Assembly (NCBI GenBank): GCA_036012865.1
Contig: DASCQC010000030.1
Coordinates: forward strand, 1 to 18,362
Length of the DNA: 18,362 nt
Origin: DASCQC01 sp036012865
GTDB taxonomy: Bacteria; Pseudomonadota; Gammaproteobacteria; Comchoanobacterales; Comchoanobacteraceae
Direction: 5' to 3'
This document shows, piece after piece, positions 13,121 through 18,362 of the stretch (positions are counted from its first letter, which is position 1; every line of letters starts with the position of its first letter). Position numbers and translations under genes: made by a program. The notes beneath the pieces are model-generated. The model was not told where the DNA came from, made no database searches, and saw only the letters and a list, made by a program, of their open reading frames with translations.

Positions 13121-13702
13121 ATGAATCATAATATTGCAGGCAGAACATTTGGGCGCACGTCAGATCATCGCAAAGCGATGTTTAAGAACATGGCGATTTC
13201 GTTGATTGAACACGAAACAATCAAAACAACATTGCCTAAAGCAAAAGAGCTACGAAGATTTGTGGAACCGTTGATCACGTTAGCTTCCAAGAATACTTTG
13301 CATGCCAGGCGTTTGTTAATTAGTCGTTTAGGCAATAAAAATGCTATTGAGAAACTGTTGAAAGAATTAGGTCCTTTTTATTCAAAAAGACCTGGGGGGT
13401 ATACCCGTGTTCTTAGAAATAATTTCAGGGCAGGCGATAATGCTCCTATGGCTATTATCCAGTTGGTGGACCTTGAGAATCTTGTCAAAGCAAGAATCAA
13501 GCCAAAGACCAAGAAAGTTTCTAAGAGTGAACCTAAGCCAGAGAAGGCATTAGCAGCACCTAAGGCAGCTGCAAAGGCACCTAAGGAAGTCAAGGCTGCA
13601 CCTAAGAAAGCAGTCAAGTCTAAGAAGAGTACCGAAGATTCAGCAACTAGTAAAAAAGCTAGTAAAAAATCTAGTAAAAAATCTGAAAATAAATCAGATT
13701 GA
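13121..13702 (+). CDS. rplQ: 50S ribosomal protein L17 with a long Lys/Ala-rich C-terminal tail
   Basis: L17 (bL17), a 50S protein at the tunnel exit side. Residues 1-120 are the L17 core: DHRKAMFKNMAISLIEHETI, KTTLPKAKELRRFVEPLITL, RPGGYTRVLRNNFRAGDNAP and IQLVDLE. E. coli L17 ends soon after this (127 residues). Here the protein continues to 193 residues with a tail of Lys, Ala, Pro and Ser (KAAAKAPKEVKAAPKKAVKS and SKKASKKSSKKSENKSD), reminiscent in composition of histone H1-like tails. The DNA of the tail is repetitive (GCACCTAAG three times at 13556, 13577 and 13598, then three 12-bp units). GAGGTAGT precedes the ATG. It is the last gene of the superoperon, and convergent genes begin 35 nt later. 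Confidence 0.96.
   Translation: MNHNIAGRTFGRTSDHRKAMFKNMAISLIEHETIKTTLPKAKELRRFVEPLITLASKNTLHARRLLISRLGNKNAIEKLLKELGPFYSKRPGGYTRVLRNNFRAGDNAPMAIIQLVDLENLVKARIKPKTKKVSKSEPKPEKALAAPKAAAKAPKEVKAAPKKAVKSKKSTEDSATSKKASKKSSKKSENKSD
13647..13682 (+). repeat. 12-bp tandem repeat, 3 copies, in the rplQ tail
   Basis: CTAGTAAAAAA followed by G, T and T occurs at 13647-13658, 13659-13670 and 13671-13682, so the units differ only in the last base. In frame it encodes the repeated Ser-Lys-Lys steps of the L17 tail. Confidence 0.92.
13676..13700 (-). terminator. Weak hairpin with U-tract, candidate end of the lipA operon
   Basis: Read on the minus strand, AATCTGA (13700-13694), a 7-base loop and TCAGATT (13686-13680) form a 7-bp stem. 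T-residues follow (13681-13676, two of them in the stem). The stem has only two G-C pairs, so it is weak. On the plus strand the same hairpin is not followed by a T-run, so it would not obviously end the ribosomal operon. It overlaps the last codons of rplQ. Confidence 0.35.
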
Positions 13703-13737
13703 TTGATCATTAACCGGTAGTTCTTAGGAAGTCGGCG

Positions 13738-13962
13738 TCAAATCTTGATGTAGTTTGTTGAAGGATTTGTCAAGCTCTGGATCATCTGAACGACTTTTGT
13801 TTTAGCTTGTTGTGGTTTTACTACGGTTTGCTTGAGGATCTTATCAGAGTGTTCAAAGTCATCTTTTTGAGCTGCTTCATTTAATAAACTTTCATGTCCT
13901 TGGGGTGTTTGATTGCCGAATATGCAGGGCATTGCTTGTTTTAGGCAATTCAATAGTCCCAT
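13738..13962 (-). CDS. Unrecognised small protein, last gene of the lipA operon
   Basis: A 74-residue frame beginning MGLLNCLKQAMPCIFGNQ and ending NPSTNYIKI. I do not recognise a family. The ATG at 13962 shares one base with the stop of the acyltransferase gene (TAATG on the minus strand) and has GGAG (13972-13969) six bases upstream, a convincing start; a TTG at 13974 is in frame but weaker. No transmembrane segment or standard signal peptide is seen. The first 16 residues are hydrophobic with two Cys, and the rest is polar and lysine- and glutamine-rich, probably helical. The start MGLLNC has the Gly2 and Cys6 layout seen in N-myristoylated, palmitoylated eukaryotic proteins, which may be chance. 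The overlap with its neighbour is the best argument that it is real. Confidence 0.6.
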   Translation of the reverse strand: MGLLNCLKQAMPCIFGNQTPQGHESLLNEAAQKDDFEHSDKILKQTVVKPQQAKTKVVQMIQSLTNPSTNYIKI

Positions 13963-15137
13963 TAGTTTCTCCAAATTGGGTTAAAGTTAGTTTGTTTGAT
14001 CCAATTTATGTCTACACCTATGCTATACAATTGATATATCGATTTAAATAGCGCCTCTATAGGGTTGTTCCTTTTACACGACGCTAAGTATACACCCGGC
14101 GTAGATCTTTGAGCTAGAGCGCTTAGAATGGGTCGTGGGCCAACTTCTATCACGATATCGGTGTTTTTAAAGTGTTTGAGGCAAGATAAAAATTGTACAG
14201 GCTCTCTTGCATGCCTTGACCAATAATCTGCCAACAAAGGTTCGCTGACCTTGTTTCCAGTTAGGTTGGATATCAGTGTTTTGTTGAGTGGGCTTGTTTT
14301 AATCTTTTTTGCCTCTTCATCAATGGTTTTTAATATAGGGTCTAAAAGATATGAGTGAAAGCCATGAGATACCGTTAATCGTTGATTGCGTACTTTATTA
14401 GTTTTTAAATAGGTGCTTAGTTTTTCAAGGGCTGATAAGTCCCCTGAAACCACGACTTGATCTTCTGCATTGATGGCTGCAATGGAGAGGTTGGTATATT
14501 GCTTGATCAGGGGTTTGATACCATCATAACTACTTTTTATGGCTAACATGCCTCCTCCAGGCGGCAAGCTAGTCATTGCTTTAGCGCGCTGGGTAATCAG
14601 TCCAAAACCATCTTCAGGTGTAAATCCACCAGCATAAGCATGGGCAGGGTATTCACCAACACTATGACCCAGTGTGATATCGGCTTCAATGCCTAAGTCC
14701 TTCCAGATCTGACTCATGGCCCATTGAAAAGCAAATAACGCAGGTTGAGTGTACGCTGTTTGGTGAATCAGTGATTCATCTGAGGAGTTGAGTAGCTGAC
14801 TTAAGTTTTCATCTTTCGTTTTATGGATTAAATCATCGATGTTTTTTTTGAAGGAGGGAATAGTCATCCATGGTTTAATCATTTCTGGGTATTGGCAGCC
14901 TTGACCGGAGAATAAAAAACCAATGCTATACGATTTTACTAAAGGTTCTTTAATAGCGTAATTTCCTTGTAATATAGCTTTGGCTATCCCTTTTTTGGAG
15001 GTGGATAGCACCAGCACATCAGCATTTTTTGTACGGTCTTGATAGCGCTTTAGTCTTGAAGTATCGAGTTGTTGGCTGAGTTCTTTTATTAAAAGATCCA
15101 GGTGTTTAGATTGAGTTTGATAATAATACAGTGTCAT
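13962..15137 (-). CDS. Stand-alone polyketide-synthase-type acyltransferase (malonyl-CoA:ACP transacylase family)
   Basis: A 391-residue acyltransferase that would load an acyl unit from CoA onto an acyl carrier protein. Seen in order are an N-terminal linker-like part (1-70) with VLVLSTSKKGIAKAIL as in the KS-AT linker of polyketide synthases, the oxyanion motif SGQGCQYPEM (77-86), and the nucleophile elbow GHSVGEY with Ser159. Arg184 in TQRAKAM, NAEDQVVVSG (223-232) and HGFH (258-261) with the catalytic His261 follow, then EVGPRPILS (331-339) and a post-AT linker (YSIGVDINWI). HGFH resembles the HAFH of malonyl-specific domains rather than YASH of methylmalonyl ones, so malonyl is the likely substrate (inference). 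FabD is shorter (about 310 residues) and lacks these linkers. The start overlaps the upstream gene as ATGA. No ketosynthase or carrier protein is adjacent, so its partner must be elsewhere. Confidence 0.85.
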   Translation of the reverse strand: MTLYYYQTQSKHLDLLIKELSQQLDTSRLKRYQDRTKNADVLVLSTSKKGIAKAILQGNYAIKEPLVKSYSIGFLFSGQGCQYPEMIKPWMTIPSFKKNIDDLIHKTKDENLSQLLNSSDESLIHQTAYTQPALFAFQWAMSQIWKDLGIEADITLGHSVGEYPAHAYAGGFTPEDGFGLITQRAKAMTSLPPGGGMLAIKSSYDGIKPLIKQYTNLSIAAINAEDQVVVSGDLSALEKLSTYLKTNKVRNQRLTVSHGFHSYLLDPILKTIDEEAKKIKTSPLNKTLISNLTGNKVSEPLLADYWSRHAREPVQFLSCLKHFKNTDIVIEVGPRPILSALAQRSTPGVYLASCKRNNPIEALFKSIYQLYSIGVDINWIKQTNFNPIWRN

Positions 15138-17056
15138 GATTTTTCTTCTTTAATAAGAAGAACCTTTCCATTCCAATTAAGAGAGTCTAAGAAAGAAGGG
15201 ATGGTATCTCTTGGGATGGTAAGGGTTTTCAGGACTGAGTTAAAATCATCACTGATTGAGTTTGTAAAATTGAATCGGGCACGTTTTTCTACATCGTCTT
15301 CTGAGAGCATCCATTTATAGGGCAGTGTTTTTTTAGACAGGGTGCCGACATAGAGTGTTTGATTCGCTATGGTATACGATGATTTCCATAGTTTAATCGT
15401 ATGGGTTTCTTTTGTTGAGGTGTTTTTTTGCAATGAGACTATAGGGGGTTGATTAAGGTAAAGAGGCTGGATGAAAGGGGGTTCAGCGGATGAGTTGTGC
15501 CACGCTGTTATGATACTAGATATATTAATCGATGGGATGATTTGCCAGCCGTGTGTGCTTAATTGTTGTTGCAAGCTATCCAATGATCCTAAATACTGGA
15601 GGTTGAGTGCTGAAATCGGGAAATTGAATCGGCTCTTTCTGATATAAGGCAATGACCCGGGTAATTGATGTTGCCACTGGCTTAAGGTTATATCCGTGAT
15701 GGAAGGCAATGGAGGTGTGTAGAGTTCAGGGTAATAGGATCGAGTTTTGTATTGAGTGAAGGTTGCGGTTAGAAGTGTAACGGCAACGAGATAAACAGGA
15801 ATCCAATGAGGTTGTCGTAGGTTTTTTTCATAAACCTTAAAGAGGTAATGTCCGATGTAACCAAACAACAGCCCAAGAAAGATCCCCCCTACGATATCAG
15901 AAAGCCAATGAACACCCAAGTAGAGTCGACTACTCATGACCATGAAACATACTAAAATAAGGGTGTTTTTTAAGGCTCGGTTTTTGGGTGATAAGCTGTA
16001 GATAAGCATGCTTAAAGTAATGATGGCTGCCGTATGCCCACTGGGGAAGGAGGGGCCTTGGATGACGGTTTCAGCAAACAACGGACGAGTAAAAAAAATG
16101 CTGTGTTTGATCACGTGTATACTCAGTGCAGACCCCATTCCACACACCGCCAATATAGCTATGGTTTGATACTCTTTAAGCCTGATAAAGTAAGCCATGA
16201 TGATGATGTAGACGGCAGCAAGTGAGTATTTATCTCCCAACGCACTAAAAACTACAGTGACTTTATTGAAGAGAGTTATATGTAGGCTCATGACAAAACT
16301 ATACAAAGAGGCATTGATGGTATGGATGCCAATATTATGAATGACGAAATAACTGATAAGACCAAGCCCCAGGCAGCTTAGAGTAATATTCATGATCGCG
16401 TGTTGGTATGGGGGTTGCACCCAAAAAAGCAGGCATTGTTCAAATTTTGACCTAAGTTTACTGTGTTTATGAATCATTAAGATGATCAGTGTACCAAAAC
16501 AAAAGTAAAGCAGGTACTCAACCACGAGCTGATGAGGTATATCAATGGCATAGGCACCTAATAAAAACCCGGGTGCTAGGTAGACCAGTGCCCATAAAGT
16601 GGCGGTAGGGATGATGGCTACGGCAAATAACCACTGAGGCATTTTTAACACCCCTGCAATCAAAGGGACGGTGCTTCGTAGTGGGCCAATAAATCGCCCG
16701 ATTAATATGCTTACGGTGCCATATTGATTGAAAAAGTTTTCTCCCCAGTCAAAGAGGTATTGGTAGCGTTTAAAGAGAGGCATGCTTTGTAGATGATTTT
16801 GGCCTTTTCGTCCTAGGTAATAACCCATAAAATCTCCTACGAGAGCACCGAGGATGGTGGAGATAAATGTGGTCATTAAGGGGATGGTTTTGCTGCCCAT
16901 CAAAGAGCCAACGAGTGACATGGTAATAATGCCTGGCACGACTGTTCCAATAATGGGGAGCGATTCTATCAAAGCAATGGAAAAAGCAAATAGTTGCCCA
17001 TAGTTTGGGTGATGATGCAGAAACTCTGAAAGGTTTTTAATGGCTTCTTCTAGCAT
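15134..17056 (-). CDS. DedA-PAP2-LssY_C fusion membrane protein (LssY-like)
   Basis: A 640-residue inner-membrane protein with three parts. Residues 1-200 form a DedA (SNARE-associated/VTT) domain with ESLPIIGTVVPG, GALVGDFMGYYLGRKG and GRFIGPLRSTVPLIAG; the family is tied to undecaprenyl-phosphate and phospholipid flipping. Residues 220-410 form a PAP2 phosphatase domain with all three catalytic motifs: KHSIFFTRP (317-325), PSGH (338-341) and SRLYLGVHWLSD (376-387), including His341, His383 and Asp387. Residues 440-640 are a soluble LssY_C-like domain (LNLQYLGSLDSLQQQL, THGWQ). This architecture is that of LssY of the Legionella lssXYZABD locus, but no secretion genes are adjacent. A lipid-phosphate phosphatase, perhaps acting on undecaprenyl pyrophosphate or phosphatidate, is likely. 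It overlaps lipA by 7 nt and the acyltransferase by 4 nt. Confidence 0.9.
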   Translation of the reverse strand: MLEEAIKNLSEFLHHHPNYGQLFAFSIALIESLPIIGTVVPGIITMSLVGSLMGSKTIPLMTTFISTILGALVGDFMGYYLGRKGQNHLQSMPLFKRYQYLFDWGENFFNQYGTVSILIGRFIGPLRSTVPLIAGVLKMPQWLFAVAIIPTATLWALVYLAPGFLLGAYAIDIPHQLVVEYLLYFCFGTLIILMIHKHSKLRSKFEQCLLFWVQPPYQHAIMNITLSCLGLGLISYFVIHNIGIHTINASLYSFVMSLHITLFNKVTVVFSALGDKYSLAAVYIIIMAYFIRLKEYQTIAILAVCGMGSALSIHVIKHSIFFTRPLFAETVIQGPSFPSGHTAAIITLSMLIYSLSPKNRALKNTLILVCFMVMSSRLYLGVHWLSDIVGGIFLGLLFGYIGHYLFKVYEKNLRQPHWIPVYLVAVTLLTATFTQYKTRSYYPELYTPPLPSITDITLSQWQHQLPGSLPYIRKSRFNFPISALNLQYLGSLDSLQQQLSTHGWQIIPSINISSIITAWHNSSAEPPFIQPLYLNQPPIVSLQKNTSTKETHTIKLWKSSYTIANQTLYVGTLSKKTLPYKWMLSEDDVEKRARFNFTNSISDDFNSVLKTLTIPRDTIPSFLDSLNWNGKVLLIKEEKS

Positions 17057-18009
17057 GAGTCGATGGGTTCTCCTTTAGCTTGTTTGTCAGCGTGGTATGA
17101 AGACCTAACTAATGGGCCGCTAGCGACTGATGTAAAGCCAAGGTTTTTGGCATAAAGCTTCAGTGCATGAAACTCATCGGGGCTGTAATAGCGTGCTACA
17201 GGCATATGGTGTTCGCTAGGTTGGAGGTATTGACCTATGGTTACCATGTCAACTTGATGTTGTCGTAAATCAACCAGGACTTGCTTGATTTCTTCTTCAG
17301 ATTCACCCAAACCTAGCATGATGCCTGATTTAGTCGGGATGGAGGGATTGTTTTCTTTAAATGTTTTTAATAAAGTTAAAGACCATGGGTAGTCTGATCC
17401 TGCGCGAGCAGTCTTGTATAATCTAGGAACAGTTTCAAGGTTATGGTTGAAAACATCCGGTGGAGCTTCATTGATGTGCTTTAGGGCTTTTTCAATACGC
17501 ATACGACCACGAAAATCGGGAACCAAAATTTCAACTTGAATGTCAGGAATTTTTTTGCGCAAAGCTTGGATGCAGTGTTTGAAGTGTTCACCACCACCAT
17601 CTCTTAAGTCATCTCTGTCTACTGAGGTAATCACCACAAATTTAAGTCCCATATCAGCTACGGTTTCAGCAAGGTTATGAGGTTCATCAGGGTCAAGTGG
17701 ATCAGGTCGGCCGTGAGCAACATCACAAAAGGCACATCTGCGAGTGCAACGATCTCCCATGATCATGAAGGTTGCTATTTTACTTCCAAAGCATTCCATG
17801 AGATTGGGGCAGGCAGCTTCCTCACAAACAGTCACTAGTTTCCTCTCACGAAAAGAATCTTTAAGAGTTTTTATAGCTTGATAATTTTCTAGTTTTATTT
17901 TTAACCAAGGTGGTTTGGGTAGCTTGGGTTGAGATGTGTCAACTTTAACCGGGATTCTTGAAAGCTTGTCCCGGCCACGTGATTTCTCAGTTGTCTTTTG
18001 TCGATTCAT
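17050..18009 (-). CDS. lipA: Lipoyl synthase
   Basis: A radical SAM enzyme that inserts two sulfurs into octanoyl groups bound to lipoyl domains of 2-oxoacid dehydrogenases and GcvH. From ATG 18009 the product is 319 residues (321 in E. coli). The auxiliary cluster motif CEEAACPNLMEC gives Cys62, Cys67 and Cys73. The radical SAM motif CTRRCAFC gives Cys88, Cys92 and Cys95. DVAHGRPDPLDPDEP, VVITSVDRDDLRDGG, PDVFNHNLETVPRLY and QYLQPSEHHMPV follow, and the C-terminal RSSYHAD holds the conserved serine that ligates the auxiliary cluster. A farther in-frame ATG at 18108 would add 33 residues without family support. No Shine-Dalgarno stands out. lipB is not in the window. It is the first gene of the minus-strand operon. 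Confidence 0.97.
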   Translation of the reverse strand: MNRQKTTEKSRGRDKLSRIPVKVDTSQPKLPKPPWLKIKLENYQAIKTLKDSFRERKLVTVCEEAACPNLMECFGSKIATFMIMGDRCTRRCAFCDVAHGRPDPLDPDEPHNLAETVADMGLKFVVITSVDRDDLRDGGGEHFKHCIQALRKKIPDIQVEILVPDFRGRMRIEKALKHINEAPPDVFNHNLETVPRLYKTARAGSDYPWSLTLLKTFKENNPSIPTKSGIMLGLGESEEEIKQVLVDLRQHQVDMVTIGQYLQPSEHHMPVARYYSPDEFHALKLYAKNLGFTSVASGPLVRSSYHADKQAKGEPIDSC

Positions 18010-18038
18010 AATTACGCACTGTTCAAACTGTAGCGGAC

Positions 18039-18069
18039 ATTCTAACAAATTTTTTTTCAAAAATCTCAA
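18039..18069 (-). promoter_or_regulatory. Possible promoter of lipA
   Basis: On the minus strand TTGAGA (18069-18064) and TAGAAT (18044-18039) lie 29-60 nt upstream of the lipA ATG. The -10 matches 5 of 6, but the 19-base spacer is long and the region is very AT-rich. I offer it only as the best candidate. Confidence 0.22.
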
Positions 18070-18103
18070 TAACAAGTAAAATAATGAAGAGAAAATACCC
18101 TGA

Positions 18104-18328
18104 ACCATTGTAAACCCAACTAGTTTGGATTTGGAGAATGTTAAAATGACTGAGGAAGGGCTAAAGGCTATCGTTAGCGGATGCCCTCAATTAAAGACGT
18201 TAATATGCAGAGATGATTTGAATAGACTCAGATCTGAAATTGAGCAAGAAGAGGGGGGTAATTCTTTCTCATTCATTGAGAGAAAAGAAAGCACCTGCGA
18301 TAGGTTGAGGAGCTGTGTTTTGCAGTAA
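18104..18328 (+). pseudogene. C-terminal remnant of a leucine-rich-repeat protein
   Basis: The frame is open from just after TGA 18101-18103 to TAA 18326-18328. It contains one clear leucine-rich repeat of the cysteine-containing (F-box/AMN1-like) type: SLDLENVKMTEEGLKAIVSG followed by CPQLKTLIC. The remaining about 40 residues (RDDLNRLRSEIEQEEGGNSF and on) are charged with no further repeat. There is no ATG before the repeat; the first in-frame ATG (18146) lies in its middle and a TTG at 18125 has no good context. It therefore looks like the 3' end of a longer LRR gene whose front was lost, joined to the lipA upstream region. A short expressed protein cannot be excluded. LRR proteins of this kind often act inside eukaryotic hosts in Legionella-like bacteria (inference). 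Confidence 0.6.
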
Positions 18329-18362
18329 TAATCTGTGTGTTATGATCTTGAAAAAATAGTTT

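Noticed and set aside
13378..13710. 110-codon open frame antisense to the rplQ tail
   Set aside because: It is the shadow of the low-complexity Lys/Ala tail, and its product is Leu/Ala/Phe-rich without a family.
13703..13737. Intrinsic terminator for the ribosomal superoperon between the convergent genes
   Set aside because: Only the TGATCA palindrome and short imperfect pairings are present, with no T-run on the plus strand.
15102..15320. Plus-strand open frame across the LssY/acyltransferase junction
   Set aside because: It overlaps two well-supported minus-strand genes and has no homology.
18010..18108. Upstream in-frame ATG at 18108 giving lipA a hydrophobic 33-residue N-terminal extension
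   Set aside because: LipA is cytosolic and the family start fits ATG 18009. The extension has no homology, and the weak promoter candidate lies within it.

Overview
This window looks like a chromosome segment from an AT-rich gammaproteobacterium. The gene order tuf / rpsJ-rplC-rplD-rplW-rplB-rpsS-rplV-rpsC-rplP-rpmC-rpsQ / rplN-rplX-rplE-rpsN-rpsH-rplF-rplR-rpsE-rpmD-rplO-secY-rpmJ / rpsM-rpsK-rpsD-rpoA-rplQ is the bacterial str-S10-spc-alpha supercluster, with rpmJ kept after secY as in gammaproteobacteria. A LssY-type DedA-PAP2 fusion (a family known from Legionella), a eukaryote-like leucine-rich-repeat remnant and several divergent ribosomal proteins make a host-associated Legionellales-like lineage my best guess. 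That is inference (moderate to low confidence); no rRNA marker is present.

Layout. 1-140 is the 3' end of tuf (EF-Tu). From 173 to 13702 runs an almost gap-free plus-strand superoperon of 27 genes, including the 37-codon rpmJ. Most junctions overlap by 1-14 nt or are separated by fewer than 15 nt, so translational coupling is probably widespread. The only sizeable gap (83 nt, 10629-10711, between rpmJ and rpsM) holds a plausible sigma70-type promoter, which would make the alpha-operon part separately transcribable. tuf and rpsJ are only 32 nt apart, so there is no room for an E. coli-like S10 leader.

Convergent to this, 18009 down to 13738 is a minus-strand run of four overlapping genes: lipA (lipoyl synthase), a 640-residue DedA-PAP2-LssY_C membrane protein, a stand-alone polyketide-synthase-type acyltransferase, and an unrecognised 74-residue protein. 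The overlaps suggest one transcript whose theme is acyl and lipid chemistry. A weak hairpin with a U-tract for this operon lies inside the 3' end of rplQ. At the right edge, 18104-18328 carries the tail of an LRR protein cut off from its 5' part.

Points most worth a second look are the lipA-lssY-acyltransferase-small ORF module, a long-form S14 that carries a complete C-x2-C-x12-C-x2-C zinc-ribbon pattern, an S11 with a glycine run in a normally conserved block, and short A-rich tandem repeats that extend the ends of L29, S5 and L17. There is no intergenic stretch above 300 bases, and I saw no tRNA, rRNA, insertion sequence or CRISPR array.
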